This document shows positions 24,835 through 34,716 of a stretch of DNA of 64,000 nucleotides, one piece after another (the stretch's first letter is position 1; each line of letters opens with the position of its first letter). Both the position numbers and the translations under genes were made by a program. Under the pieces are notes generated by a model. It was given only the letters and a program-made list of their open reading frames with translations, was not told the DNA's origin and made no database searches. Source of the DNA: Saccharopolyspora rosea (GTDB lineage Bacteria; Actinomycetota; Actinomycetes; Mycobacteriales; Pseudonocardiaceae). The stretch lies in assembly GCF_025643595.1 (NCBI RefSeq), contig NZ_CP102826.1, forward strand, positions 4,340,001 to 4,404,000, in the 5' to 3' direction.

Positions 24835-26286
24835 TCAGGCGATCGGCCGGTCCGTGGGGGCGATCGGTGCGGGCAGCACGTCGCGACCGGTCAGGTACCG
24901 GTCCACGCCGGCCGCCGCGGAACGGCCCTCGCTGATCGCCCACACGATCAGCGACTGGCCACGTCCCATGTCCCCGGCGGTGAACACACCGTCCACACTG
25001 GTCATGAAGTCGGCGTCGCGGGCGACGTTGCCGCGCTCGTCGAGCTCCACGCCCAGTTCGTCCAGCAGTCCCTCGCGCTCCGGGCCCACGAAGCCCATGG
25101 CCAGCAGCACCAGCTGCGCCGGGATTTCCCGCTCGGTGCCCGCCACGGGCACGAAGCGGCCGTCCTCGCGACGCACCTCGACCAGCCGCAGGGCACGCAG
25201 CCGACCGTTCTCGTCGCCCAGGAACTCCTCGGTGTTGACCGAGAACAGCCGCTCGCCGCCCTCCTCGTGCGCCGAGGACACCCGGTAGACCATCGGGTAC
25301 GTCGGCCACGGGTGCTGCTCGGAGCGCGATGCCGGCGGCATCGGCATGATCTCCAGCTGCGTCACCGACTTCGCACCCTGCCGGTGGGCGGTGCCCAGGC
25401 AGTCCGCGCCGGTGTCGCCGCCGCCGATGATCACCACGTCCTTGCCGCCCGCGTGGATCGGCGGGTCGGCCAGGTCGCCCTCCTGCACCTTGTTCGCCAG
25501 CGGCAGGTACTCCATGGCCTGGTGCACACCGTCCAGCTCGCGGCCCGGGATCGGCAGGTCGCGCGCCTTGGTCGAACCGCCGGCGAGCACCACCGCGTCG
25601 TACTCGGCGCGCAGCTGCTCCACCGTGACGTCCACGCCGACGTTCACGCCGGTGCGGAACTCGGTGCCCTCGGCGCGCATCTGGCCGAGCCGGCGTTCCA
25701 ACCGCCGCTTCTCCATCTTGAACTCGGGAATGCCGTAGCGCAGCAGGCCGCCGATCCGGTCCGCCCGCTCGTAGACCACCACGGCGTGCCCGACGCGGGT
25801 CAGCTGCTGGGCGGCGGCCAGCCCGGCCGGACCGGAGCCGATCACCGCGACCTTCTTGCCGGTGCGGGCGCGCGGCAACTCCGGTCCGACCCAGCCCTCG
25901 TCCCAGGCGCGGTCGACGATCTCGATCTCGACCTGCTTGATGGTGACCGGGTCGGCGTTGATGCCGACGACGCACGCCGCCTCGCACGGGGCGGGGCACA
26001 ACGTCCCGGTGAACTCCGGGAAGTTGTTGGTGGCGTGCAGCCGTTCCGCGGCCTCCCGCCAGTCCTGCCGCCACACCAGGTCGTTCCACTCCGGGATCAG
26101 GTTGCCCAGCGGACACCCCTGGTGGCAGAACGGGATCCCGCAGTCCATGCAGCGACCGGCCTGCTCGGTCAGCTTGCGCTGCTCGAACTCCTGGTAGACC
26201 TCGCGCCAGTCCTTGATGCGCACGTCCACCGGTCGACGCTGCGGCGTCTCGCGCGGCGTGGTCAGGAACCCCTTGGGATCAGCCAT
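24835..26286 (-). CDS. gltD: glutamate synthase small subunit
   Basis: 483 residues, the usual length. An N-terminal Fe-S domain has the [19 protein letters not shown] and [13 protein letters not shown] cysteine clusters; two nucleotide-binding folds follow ([17 protein letters not shown] for [20 protein letters not shown] for NADPH) and the C-terminal [17 protein letters not shown] block closes the FAD site. It passes NADPH electrons to GltB for making two glutamates from glutamine and 2-oxoglutarate. The ATG overlaps the gltB stop by 8 bases, so the two subunits are translationally coupled. Confidence 0.97.
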   Translation of the reverse strand: MADPKGFLTTPRETPQRRPVDVRIKDWREVYQEFEQRKLTEQAGRCMDCGIPFCHQGCPLGNLIPEWNDLVWRQDWREAAERLHATNNFPEFTGTLCPAPCEAACVVGINADPVTIKQVEIEIVDRAWDEGWVGPELPRARTGKKVAVIGSGPAGLAAAQQLTRVGHAVVVYERADRIGGLLRYGIPEFKMEKRRLERRLGQMRAEGTEFRTGVNVGVDVTVEQLRAEYDAVVLAGGSTKARDLPIPGRELDGVHQAMEYLPLANKVQEGDLADPPIHAGGKDVVIIGGGDTGADCLGTAHRQGAKSVTQLEIMPMPPASRSEQHPWPTYPMVYRVSSAHEEGGERLFSVNTEEFLGDENGRLRALRLVEVRREDGRFVPVAGTEREIPAQLVLLAMGFVGPEREGLLDELGVELDERGNVARDADFMTSVDGVFTAGDMGRGQSLIVWAISEGRSAAAGVDRYLTGRDVLPAPIAPTDRPIA

Positions 26287-29200
26287 GAGCGGCCTCCATG
26301 ATCGCCTCGTTGACGTCGCGGCCGTCGCGTTCGGCAGCGCTGCGCGCCGCGAGCACCCGCTTGAAGTCCTTCGGCATGACCTTGCCGAAGCGCTCGACCG
26401 AAACCTCCCAGTCGGCCAGCAGGTTCCGCGCCACCTGGGACTCGGTCTGCTCGTAGTGCCGCCGGATCCGGTCGTGCAGGAACTCCCGGTCGGCCTCGTC
26501 GAGCGGGTCCAGGTCCACCATCTCGGTGTTGACCCGCCGGGCGTCCAGGTCGAGCACGTAGGCGACGCCGCCGGACATGCCCGCGGCGAAGTTGCGCCCG
26601 GTGGTGCCCAGCACGACCGCACGACCCCCGGTCATGTACTCGCAGCCGTGGTCACCGATGCCCTCCACGACCGCGACCGCACCGGAGTTGCGCACGCAGA
26701 ACCGCTCGCCGACGACACCGCGCACGAACAGCTCGCCGCCGGTCGCGCCGTAGAGGAGCACGTTGCCCGCGATCACGTTCTGCTCGGCCGCGAACGGGGC
26801 CGCGGAATCCGGGCGGACCACGATGCGCCCACCGGACAGGCCCTTGCCCACGTAGTCGTTGGCGTCACCCAGCAGCCGCAACGTGATGCCGCGCGGCAGG
26901 AACGCGCCGAACGACTGGCCCGCCGAGCCGGTGAACGTCACGTCGATGGTGTCGTCCGGCAAGCCCTCGCCGCCCCAACGCCGGGTCAGCTCGGACCCGA
27001 GCATGGTGCCGACGGTCCGGTTCACGTTGCGCACCGGCATGTCCAGCCGCACCGGTGTGCCGTCCTTGAGCGCGCCCTCGCACAGCTGGATCAGCGTGTT
27101 GTCCAACGCCTTGTCCAGGCCGTGGTCCTGCTCGGTGGTCCGGTGCCGGGGCGCACCCGCGGGCAGTTCCGGAACGTGGGTGATCGGCGTCAGGTCCAGG
27201 CCCGCGGTCTTCCAGTGCCGCACCGCCTCGGAGGTGTCGAGCAGCTCGGCGTGCCCGACGGCCTCGTCCAACGACCGGAAACCCAGCTGCGCCAGGTATT
27301 CCCGGACCTCCTGCGCGATGAACTCGAAGAAGTTCACCACGTACTCGGCCTTGCCGCTGAACTTCTCGCGCAGCTTGGGGTTCTGGGTGGCGACCCCGAC
27401 CGGGCAGGTGTCCAGGTGGCAGACCCGCATCATGATGCAGCCGGACACCACCAGCGGCGCGGTCGCGAAGCCGTACTCCTCGGCACCCAGCAGCGCCGCG
27501 ACCACCACGTCGCGACCGGTCTTGAGCTGCCCGTCGGTCTGCACCACGATCCGGTCGCGCAGCTCGTTGGCCAGCAGCGTCTGCTGCGTCTCGGCCAGCC
27601 CCAGCTCCCAGGGGCCACCGGCGTGCTTGATCGACGACAGCGGCGAGGCGCCGGTGCCACCGTCGTGGCCGGAGATGAGCACCACGTCGGCGTGCGCCTT
27701 CGACACGCCGGCCGCGACCGTGCCGACGCCGACCTCGGACACCAGCTTGACGTGGATCCGCGCCCGGGGGTTGGCGTTCTTGAGGTCGTGGATCAGCTGC
27801 GCCAGGTCCTCGATCGAGTAGATGTCGTGGTGCGGCGGCGGCGAGATCAACCCGACGCCGGGCGTGGAGTGCCGGGTCTTGGCGATCCACGGGTACACCT
27901 TGTGACCGGGCAGCTGACCGCCCTCACCGGGCTTGGCGCCCTGCGCCATCTTGATCTGGATGTCGTCGGCGTTGACCAGGTACTCGCTGGTCACCCCGAA
28001 CCGGCCGGAGGCGACCTGCTTGATCGCCGAACGCCGCGAGTCACCGGTGCCGTCCGGGGTGAACCGCTCGGCGTCCTCACCGCCCTCGCCGGTGTTCGAC
28101 TTGCCGCCGAGGCGGTTCATCGCGATGGCCAGCACCTCGTGCATCTCCTGCGAGATCGACCCGTAGGAGATGGCGCCGGTGGCGAACCGCTTGACGATCT
28201 CCGAAACCGGCTCGACCTCCTCGATCGGCACCGGCTTGCGCACGCCCTCGCGGAACTTGAACAGCCCGCGCAGCGTCATCAGGTCCTTCGACTGGTCGTC
28301 GACGGCCCGCGTGTACTCCTTGAAGACGTCGTAGCGCCCGCTGCGGGTGGAGTGCTGGAGCTTGAACACCGTCTTGGGGTTGAACAGGTGCGGCTCGCCC
28401 TCGCGCCGCCACTGGTACTCCCCGCCGACCTGCAACGTCCGGTGCGGCGCGCGCACCCCGTCGGCCGGGTAGGCGCGGCGGTGCCGGGACGCGACCTCGT
28501 CGGCCAGCACGTCGAACCCGACGCCGCCGAGCCGCGAGGTGGTGCCGGTGAAGCACCGCTGCACGACCTCCTCGCCGAGCCCGATGGCCTCGAAGATCTG
28601 CGCGCCGGTGTAGGAGGCCACAGTGGACACCCCCATCTTGGACATGGTCTTGCGCACGCCCTTGCCCAGCGCCTTGATCAGGTTGGCGGTCGCGGTCGGG
28701 GCGTCCACGTCCCGGATCACGCCGCCGCGCACCATGTCCTCGACGGTGGCCATCGCCACGTAGGGGTTAACGGCGGCGGCCCCGTAACCGATGAGCAGGG
28801 CGACATGGTGGACTTCCCGGACGTCGCCGGCCTCGACGACCAGCCCCACGTGGGTGCGCTTCTTCTCGCGCACCAGGTGGTGGTGCACCGCGCCCGTCGC
28901 CAGCAGCGACGGGATCGGCGCGTGCTCGGCGTCCGCGGTGCGGTCGGAGAGCACCAGCACGTGCGCACCGTCGTCGACCGCGGCCGAGACCTCCTCGCAG
29001 ATCTCGTCGAGCCGGTTGCGCAGCGCGTCACCGCCCCCGGACACCGGGTACGTCATGCGCACCACGGCGGGCTTGAGCCCCTCCCGGTCGCCGTCGTCGT
29101 TGATGTGCACGATCTTGGCGAGCTGGTCGTTGTCCAACACCGGGAACGGCAGCACGAGCTGGCGGCAGGCGTCCGGGTCGTGCGCGAGCAGGTTGTGCTC

Positions 29201-30844
29201 GGGACCGACGTGGGTGGCCAGCGAGGTGACCAGTTCCTCCCGGATCGCGTCCAGCGGCGGGTTCGTGACCTGCGCGAACAACTGGGTGAAGTAGTCGAAC
29301 AGCTGGCGCGGGCGGTCGCTGAACGCGGCGAACGGCACGTCGTTGCCCATCGACCCGACGGGTTCGGCACCGCTGGCCGCCATCGGCTTGAGCAGGACGC
29401 CCAGCTCCTCCTGCGTGTAGCCGAAGACCTGCTGCCGGTGCACCAGCGAGTCGTGCGAGGGCAGTTCGCGCTCGCGGTCGGGCAGGTCGGCCAGGTGGAC
29501 GACGCCGTCCCGCAGCCACTCCTGGTAGGGGTGTTCGGCGGCGAGCTCGCCCTTGATCTCGTCGTCGTCGACGATGCGGCCCTTCTCGGTGTCGACGAGG
29601 AACATCCGGCCGGGCTGCAAGCGGCCCTTGCGCACCACCCTGTCCGGTTCGACGTCCAGCACGCCGACCTCGCTGGCCAGCACCACCAGGCCGTCCTCGG
29701 TGACCCAGTAGCGGCCGGGGCGCAGCCCGTTGCGGTCGAGCACCGCGCCGATCTGGGTGCCGTCGGTGAACGCGACCAGCGCGGGACCGTCCCACGGTTC
29801 CATCAGGTAGTTGTGGAACTCGTAGAAAGCGCGCCGGTCCGGGTCCATCTCGGCGTGGTTCTCCCACGCCTCCGGGATCATCATCAGCACCGCGTGGGGC
29901 AGCGACCGACCGCCCAGGTGGAGCAGTTCCAGCACCTCGTCGAAGGTCGCCGAGTCGCTGGCGTCGGGCGTCGCGATCGGGTAGAGCCGTCGCAGGTCAC
30001 CGGGGATGAGGTCGGTGTCGAGCATGCTCTCCCGGGTCCGCATCCAGTTGCGGTTGCCCTTGAGCGTGTTGATCTCGCCGTTGTGCGCGATGAACCGGTA
30101 CGGGTGCGCCAGCGGCCACGAGGGGAACGTGTTCGTGGAGAACCGCGAGTGCACCAACCCGATCGCGCTGGCGAACCGCTCGTCGCGCAGGTCGGCGTAG
30201 AAGGCGGGCAGCTGCTCCTCGGTGAGCATGCCCTTGTACACGATGGTGCGCGCCGACAGGCTGGGGAAGTACACCTCCGCTTCGTGCTCGGCGCGCTTGC
30301 GGACGCAGAACGCCCGCCGCTCGAACTGCAACGCCGTCTCGTCGTGCGCGCCGTCGGCGCCGTGCCCGAGGAACAGCTGCCGGAACCGGGGCATGGTCTC
30401 GCGCGCGGAGCGTCCGGCGGCGTCGGCGTCGACCGGGACGTCGCGCCAGCCGAGCAGCCGCAGCCCCTCCTCGGCGACGATCCGCTCGACGACCGCGACG
30501 GCGTCGGCGGCGGCCCGCTCGTCGGCGGGCAGGAACGCCGTGCCGACCGCGTAGGCGCCCGCTTCGGGCAGCTCGAACGGCACGACGGCGCGGAAGAACG
30601 CATCCGGGATCTGGGTCAGCAGACCGACACCGTCGCCGGTCTCCGGGTCGGCGCCCTTGGCACCGCGGTGTTCCAGGTTGCGCAGTGCGGCCAACGCCTT
30701 CTCGACGAGGTCGCGACTGCGGCGTCCGCGCAGGTCGGCGACGAACGCGACGCCGCACGCGTCGTGTTCGAAGGCCGGGTCGTGCAGACCCTGGGAAGTG
30801 GCGCCACGCTGCGCCGGAGTTCTCACGTGGTGGGAATGGAGCAT
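26279..30844 (-). CDS. gltB: glutamate synthase large subunit
   Basis: 1521 residues. The ATG at 30844 has GGGAGG upstream; a longer open frame to 30967 is not coding-like. After a 29-residue propeptide, Cys30 ([12 protein letters not shown]) becomes the N-terminal nucleophile of the class II glutaminase domain. The central and FMN-binding synthase domains follow, with [18 protein letters not shown] and the 3Fe-4S cluster motif [19 protein letters not shown], then the C-terminal beta-helix domain ([14 protein letters not shown]). It yields ammonia from glutamine and channels it to 2-oxoglutarate. Operon gltB-gltD. Confidence 0.98.
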   Translation of the reverse strand: MLHSHHVRTPAQRGATSQGLHDPAFEHDACGVAFVADLRGRRSRDLVEKALAALRNLEHRGAKGADPETGDGVGLLTQIPDAFFRAVVPFELPEAGAYAVGTAFLPADERAAADAVAVVERIVAEEGLRLLGWRDVPVDADAAGRSARETMPRFRQLFLGHGADGAHDETALQFERRAFCVRKRAEHEAEVYFPSLSARTIVYKGMLTEEQLPAFYADLRDERFASAIGLVHSRFSTNTFPSWPLAHPYRFIAHNGEINTLKGNRNWMRTRESMLDTDLIPGDLRRLYPIATPDASDSATFDEVLELLHLGGRSLPHAVLMMIPEAWENHAEMDPDRRAFYEFHNYLMEPWDGPALVAFTDGTQIGAVLDRNGLRPGRYWVTEDGLVVLASEVGVLDVEPDRVVRKGRLQPGRMFLVDTEKGRIVDDDEIKGELAAEHPYQEWLRDGVVHLADLPDRERELPSHDSLVHRQQVFGYTQEELGVLLKPMAASGAEPVGSMGNDVPFAAFSDRPRQLFDYFTQLFAQVTNPPLDAIREELVTSLATHVGPEHNLLAHDPDACRQLVLPFPVLDNDQLAKIVHINDDGDREGLKPAVVRMTYPVSGGGDALRNRLDEICEEVSAAVDDGAHVLVLSDRTADAEHAPIPSLLATGAVHHHLVREKKRTHVGLVVEAGDVREVHHVALLIGYGAAAVNPYVAMATVEDMVRGGVIRDVDAPTATANLIKALGKGVRKTMSKMGVSTVASYTGAQIFEAIGLGEEVVQRCFTGTTSRLGGVGFDVLADEVASRHRRAYPADGVRAPHRTLQVGGEYQWRREGEPHLFNPKTVFKLQHSTRSGRYDVFKEYTRAVDDQSKDLMTLRGLFKFREGVRKPVPIEEVEPVSEIVKRFATGAISYGSISQEMHEVLAIAMNRLGGKSNTGEGGEDAERFTPDGTGDSRRSAIKQVASGRFGVTSEYLVNADDIQIKMAQGAKPGEGGQLPGHKVYPWIAKTRHSTPGVGLISPPPHHDIYSIEDLAQLIHDLKNANPRARIHVKLVSEVGVGTVAAGVSKAHADVVLISGHDGGTGASPLSSIKHAGGPWELGLAETQQTLLANELRDRIVVQTDGQLKTGRDVVVAALLGAEEYGFATAPLVVSGCIMMRVCHLDTCPVGVATQNPKLREKFSGKAEYVVNFFEFIAQEVREYLAQLGFRSLDEAVGHAELLDTSEAVRHWKTAGLDLTPITHVPELPAGAPRHRTTEQDHGLDKALDNTLIQLCEGALKDGTPVRLDMPVRNVNRTVGTMLGSELTRRWGGEGLPDDTIDVTFTGSAGQSFGAFLPRGITLRLLGDANDYVGKGLSGGRIVVRPDSAAPFAAEQNVIAGNVLLYGATGGELFVRGVVGERFCVRNSGAVAVVEGIGDHGCEYMTGGRAVVLGTTGRNFAAGMSGGVAYVLDLDARRVNTEMVDLDPLDEADREFLHDRIRRHYEQTESQVARNLLADWEVSVERFGKVMPKDFKRVLAARSAAERDGRDVNEAIMEAAHG

Positions 30845-31026
30845 CGGACCTCCCGTCGTCAGGCCGCGACCCGCAGCAGGGCATGACTCACCCGCGGCGG
30901 ACCGCAAGAACCTTTGGGGGCACTGACAAAAGGATGCGCCGTTGCACTCTTGGTCAGTTTGGGGCACTCTACATACCGAGAGCCCAAAAGGCTACCATTC
31001 AGTAACGTGGATTAACATCACATCAA
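30845..31026 (-). promoter_or_regulatory. gltB upstream control region
   Basis: An unusually AT-rich leader for this genome. On the minus strand the block GTTGATGTGATGTTAATCCA (from 31026 leftward) continues into CGTTACTG. The spaced GTTA words resemble GlnR half-sites, but the spacing is one base short of the usual gTnAC-n6-GaAAC form. TATGTA further downstream could be a -10 element. The leader itself contains no gene. Confidence 0.35.
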
Positions 31027-31049
31027 CGGCTCCCAACAAATGGGAGCCG
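31027..31049 (-). terminator. terminator hairpin after the GT87 gene
   Basis: Perfect 9-bp stem CGGCTCCCA (31027-31035) and TGGGAGCCG (31041-31049) with a 5-base loop. Downstream on the minus strand is a T-rich stretch. It would end transcription of the glycosyltransferase before the gltB promoter region. Confidence 0.65.
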
Positions 31050-31162
31050 ATGCGTTTCTCCCCGCTACCCAGGGGATTCCGCCACCTGCTCCGTCCACTG
31101 AGGACGGATACTGGTGCGCGTGAGCTGGCCCACACGGGTGACGGCATTACTGCGATGCGGTG

Positions 31163-32425
31163 TCAGCGCCCGATCGGTGCGACAGGCGCCCGTTCCCGAC
31201 CCGAGGACCGGGAACGGGCGAAGCGAACCAACAGGGCCAACCACAGCAAGCCGAGCAGCAGATAGGGATTGCCGAACACGTGCTGCGCCGGACTCCACGG
31301 CGGGTCGCTGGGCAGCAGGCGGAACGAGGCGACCAGAACCGTCAGCAGCGTCGTGCCGGTCGCGATCCACCAGCCGGTGCTGCGGAGTCGCATCGCATGA
31401 CCCGCCATCACCAGCAGTGCTGGCACGCACCACACCCAGTGATCCGACCACGACGTGGGCGAGACCAGCAGCGCCAGCAATCCATTGGCCGCAACGGCGA
31501 GAACCGGCTCCACGCGGGGGATCGCGTACCCGACGGCGGCCACGCACGCCACGCTCAGCAGCAACCAGAGCGCGGTCTGCGACGTCGGTTGCAGCCCGAG
31601 GCGGGCCAGCCCACCCAAGATGGATTGGTTGGTGTGGAAGGCGGATCCGCTCACGCCGTGCGCCGGCCCCTGCGCGAACCAGTAGTCGCGGGCGGCGGAG
31701 AAGTCGAGCAGGAACCCCAGCACGGTGCCCGCCGCGGCCGTCACCACCGCCGTCCCCGCCGCCCGGAAGTCCTTGCGGAACAGGAAGAACAGCAGGAACG
31801 CCGCCGGCGTGAGCTTGATGGCGGCGGCGATTCCCACCAGCAGCCCGCGCGGCCAGCGCGGCGCGGGGGCCAGGCAGTCGACCGCGACCAGGCCCATCAG
31901 GGCGATGTTGACCTGGCCAAGACCAACGGAGGCGTACACCGGTTCCAGGAACAGCGCGCACGGCAGCAGTCCCGCCGCCACGGCCGTTGCGCCCCGGCGC
32001 CCCACCGACGGCCAGAGGTGCCGGGTGACGAGGTACAGCGCACCGCCGATCGCCAGGAAGTCGACGAGGTACATCGCGAGCAGCCCTGCCACGAACGGCA
32101 GCAGCGCGAACGGCAGCAGCGGCAGCAGCGCGAAGGGCGGGTAGACCCACGGCAGCGGTCGCCCGATGCTGACCGTCGGAGCGGTGTGCACGAGGTCGCC
32201 GCCGGCCAGCCAGGTGTGCACCGCCCAGCGGTAGACCTGGTAGTCGATACCGGAGTGGTCGTCGATCCCGGCCCTGCCGAGCAAGACCATCACCGCCATC
32301 GACAGCACGACCGCCGGGACGGATAACGCGATGATCCGGTTCGCGTGACCGACGACGAAGCCGTGGAGGCGCTCCGCGACATCGCCGGTGTGCACCGGGC
32401 CGGATCCGAACTGCACCGTGGCCAA
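31163..32425 (-). CDS. GT87-type membrane mannosyltransferase-like protein
   Basis: 420 residues with about ten hydrophobic segments. After the first segment comes the periplasmic loop with IDYQVYRWAVHTWLAGGDLV, the acidic motif of GT-C glycosyltransferases of the DUF2029/GT87 family, and LPWVYPPFALLPLLPF. Actinobacterial relatives add alpha-mannose or arabinose units to lipoglycans from polyprenyl-phosphate donors. A 12-bp hairpin lies inside the 3' end of the coding sequence (31187-31220). It follows the MarR gene on the same strand, 130 bases downstream, but a weak hairpin separates them. Confidence 0.82.
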   Translation of the reverse strand: MATVQFGSGPVHTGDVAERLHGFVVGHANRIIALSVPAVVLSMAVMVLLGRAGIDDHSGIDYQVYRWAVHTWLAGGDLVHTAPTVSIGRPLPWVYPPFALLPLLPFALLPFVAGLLAMYLVDFLAIGGALYLVTRHLWPSVGRRGATAVAAGLLPCALFLEPVYASVGLGQVNIALMGLVAVDCLAPAPRWPRGLLVGIAAAIKLTPAAFLLFFLFRKDFRAAGTAVVTAAAGTVLGFLLDFSAARDYWFAQGPAHGVSGSAFHTNQSILGGLARLGLQPTSQTALWLLLSVACVAAVGYAIPRVEPVLAVAANGLLALLVSPTSWSDHWVWCVPALLVMAGHAMRLRSTGWWIATGTTLLTVLVASFRLLPSDPPWSPAQHVFGNPYLLLGLLWLALLVRFARSRSSGRERAPVAPIGR

Positions 32426-32494
32426 CTGGGTCCTCTCGCTCGTGCGGCCGACTCCCCCGGGCCGCCCTGAACCAGTGGAGAACGGTGCACTTTA

Positions 32495-32513
32495 ACCCGG
32501 CGCAGCACCGGGT
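32495..32513 (-). terminator. weak hairpin between MarR and GT87 genes
   Basis: ACCCGG (32495-32500) and CCGGGT (32508-32513) with a 7-base loop, followed on the minus strand by TTAAAGTG. It may attenuate read-through from the MarR gene. Confidence 0.35.
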
Positions 32514-32555
32514 CCCAACGCGACTCGCACGTGGACGCCGGGGCTGCGCGCAGGG

Positions 32556-33047
32556 TCACCGAGCGATTCCGTCCAGCGACGAGAGGACCTTGGCGAGCAG
32601 GTCGCCGAGTTGCTCCCGTTCGTCCGGCTCCAGCGGCGCGAGGACGTCCCGCTCGCGGCGCAGCTGCTCCGGGAACAGCCGGTCGGTCAGCGCACGCCCC
32701 TCGTCGGTGAGCCGGACGTGGATCTCGCGCCGGTCCCGGGTGGAGGTGGCGCGGGTGATGAGACCGTCGCGTTCCAGCTTCGTCAGCCGCTTCGTGGTCG
32801 CCGCGCCCGAGGACAGCGTCTCCCGGGTGAGTTCGCTGGGACGCAGGCCACCGTCGACCCGGCGCAGCGCGCAGAGCACCTCGAACTCGGCTCGCGACAG
32901 CCCCTCGTCGGCCAGCGCCGTCTCGTTGACCTGGTTCATCAGCGCGGTGAGGCGCACCACCCTGCCGATCACGCCGACGGTGGAAACATCCTGGTCAGGG
33001 CGTTGCGCGCGCCACTGCTCGTGGATCCGTCCGACCACGTCGTCCAA
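32556..33047 (-). CDS. MarR-family regulator, divergent from a FUSC exporter
   Basis: 163 residues from a TTG start with AAGGAG five bases upstream. The winged helix (LSRAEFEVLCALRRVDGGLR, LTRETLSSGAATTKRLTKLE) and the basic wing STRDRREIHVRLTDEG are clear. MarR dimers typically sense phenolic or aromatic acids. It is divergent from a FUSC-type transporter, with a palindromic site in the 42-base gap, so it probably represses that exporter and itself. Confidence 0.88.
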   Translation of the reverse strand: MDDVVGRIHEQWRAQRPDQDVSTVGVIGRVVRLTALMNQVNETALADEGLSRAEFEVLCALRRVDGGLRPSELTRETLSSGAATTKRLTKLERDGLITRATSTRDRREIHVRLTDEGRALTDRLFPEQLRRERDVLAPLEPDEREQLGDLLAKVLSSLDGIAR

Positions 33048-33056
33048 CGGAACTCC

Positions 33057-33094
33057 TTCACAGGTAAATCATCTGGTAATATTTTACTAGTGAA
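33057..33094. promoter_or_regulatory. MarR operator and overlapping promoter of the FUSC gene
   Basis: TTCACAGGTAAA (33057-33068) and TTTACTAGTGAA (33083-33094) are inverted repeats with 10 of 12 positions paired. TAATAT (33077-33082) lies between them and ends 7 bases before the GTG start at 33090, as expected for the -10 of a leaderless message. A bound MarR dimer would cover this element. Confidence 0.6.
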
Positions 33095-34676
33095 CAAGTT
33101 GCCGAGCCTCCGGAGGGACGCCCTGCGTCGACTCAGGCGCACCCTGCGCACCCGCGACGCCCTGCGCATCACCGCGAACGTCGGCGGTGTCGCCGTACCC
33201 GCGCTGCGGGCCGGGGCCTCCTTCGGATTGCCGATGGGACTGCTCACCGCCTTCGGTCGGCTCGACCTGGTCTCCTTCGCCGCGCTCGGGGCGTTCACCT
33301 CCCTGTACTGCCGCGTCGACACCTACGCGCGCCGCGCCCGGCTGCTTCCCGTGATCGCCGCCGGTCTGGTCGCCAGCGTGGCAGCCGGGGCGGCCACGGC
33401 CGCCGCCGACCACCACGGCCTGGGCAAGGTCGTGGTGGTCGCGCTGGTCGCCGCGCTGGCCAAACTGCTCTCCGACGCGCTCGCGTTCGGCGCCCCCGCC
33501 GGTCTCATGTTCGTCTTCGCCGCGGGCGCCGCCGCGTACGCCCCCCAGGACTGGTCCGCAGTGGGACCGCACGTGGCGGTCACCGCCGCATCGGCGCTGT
33601 TCTCACTGGCCCTGGCCATGTCAGGAGCACTGCTGCACCCCACCGGCCCGCAGCGCGTCGCCGTCGCGCGGGCACTCGCCGCGGTCGCGGACCACCTCGA
33701 CAGCCGCACGCCCCCGACACGGCACCGGGCGCACTCAGCCGTTCACCGAGCGCACGCGGCACTCCGGGCGCGCACGCACCGACGAACGCCGGTGCGCCTC
33801 CGCGGTCACCTCGCCCACGCGGAGGCGCTGCTGCACCACCCGTCCGACGAAGCGGCCGAACTCCGGAGGCTGGCCGGGCAGGTCCGGCGCGGCCCGGTAC
33901 CGGTCCCCGAGCACGCCCCCGCCCCGCTCGGGACGGGCGACCGCCGTCGACCCACCTTCCCCGCGCACCTGCTGCCCACCGCGGCGCGCATGGCCGTGGC
34001 CTCCCTGCTGGCCGGCGTCATCACCGCGGCACTGCACCTGGACCACCCGTACTGGGCGGTCGTCTCGGCGAGTTCGGTGCTCCAGTCGACCAACGCCACG
34101 GCCACGTGGCACCGCGCGGTGCAGCGCATGTGCGGCACCCTCGCCGGCGCGGTGCTGGCCCTCCTCGTCTTCGGACTGCACCCGAGCGCGGTGACCATCG
34201 TCGCGCTGGTCGTGGTCTGCCAGGTCGCCGCCGAGTTCGTCGTCCAGGCCAACTACTCGCTGGGGCTGATCTTCGCCACCCCGGTGGCGCTCGGTCTCGC
34301 CAGCCTCGCCCACCCGGCAGGTTTCGGCCTGGTGGGCGAGCGGGTCGGCACCACCGTCTTCGGCGCGCTGGTCGGCACCATCACCAGCCTGCTGCTGATC
34401 AACCGCCGCTCGGCACCGCGCCTCGACTCGGCGCTCACCGAGTGCCGACGCGCACAGCAGGCGCTCCGCACAGCCGCGTCCTCCGATGTGGACGCCACCA
34501 GGCGCCGGCTCGTGCGGTCCGTGTTCGCTCTCCGCGACGCCCACACGGACGCCCAAGGCGAACTCTGGCACCGCGACCACCGCACCCGGGAAGTCCTCGA
34601 CGTGGAGCACGCCGCCTACGAACTCCTCGCCGCCACGGCGAGAACCCCGACTCACGACGGCGCACCGGGGCGGTAG
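33090..34676 (+). CDS. FUSC-family membrane protein (aromatic-acid efflux type)
   Basis: 528 residues from a GTG with no ribosome site and a likely -10 just ahead, so leaderless. Two blocks of about six membrane segments (residues ~20-190 and ~295-445) flank a soluble Arg/His-rich region; the second block (ASLLAGVITAALHLDHPYWAV) carries the conserved FUSC core. Relatives such as AaeB-type proteins export hydroxylated aromatic acids. The divergent MarR supports induction by such compounds. Substrate not determined. Confidence 0.82.
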   Translation: MNKLPSLRRDALRRLRRTLRTRDALRITANVGGVAVPALRAGASFGLPMGLLTAFGRLDLVSFAALGAFTSLYCRVDTYARRARLLPVIAAGLVASVAAGAATAAADHHGLGKVVVVALVAALAKLLSDALAFGAPAGLMFVFAAGAAAYAPQDWSAVGPHVAVTAASALFSLALAMSGALLHPTGPQRVAVARALAAVADHLDSRTPPTRHRAHSAVHRAHAALRARTHRRTPVRLRGHLAHAEALLHHPSDEAAELRRLAGQVRRGPVPVPEHAPAPLGTGDRRRPTFPAHLLPTAARMAVASLLAGVITAALHLDHPYWAVVSASSVLQSTNATATWHRAVQRMCGTLAGAVLALLVFGLHPSAVTIVALVVVCQVAAEFVVQANYSLGLIFATPVALGLASLAHPAGFGLVGERVGTTVFGALVGTITSLLLINRRSAPRLDSALTECRRAQQALRTAASSDVDATRRRLVRSVFALRDAHTDAQGELWHRDHRTREVLDVEHAAYELLAATARTPTHDGAPGR

Positions 34677-34716
34677 AGAACCTTCCCGTCGAGCTGGGTT
34701 CCCCGGGCGCGGAAGG

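Noticed and set aside
26213..30886. Very long open frame antisense to gltB
   Set aside because: High-GC third-position bias opens antisense frames; the minus strand encodes a textbook GltB and the + frame has no domain.
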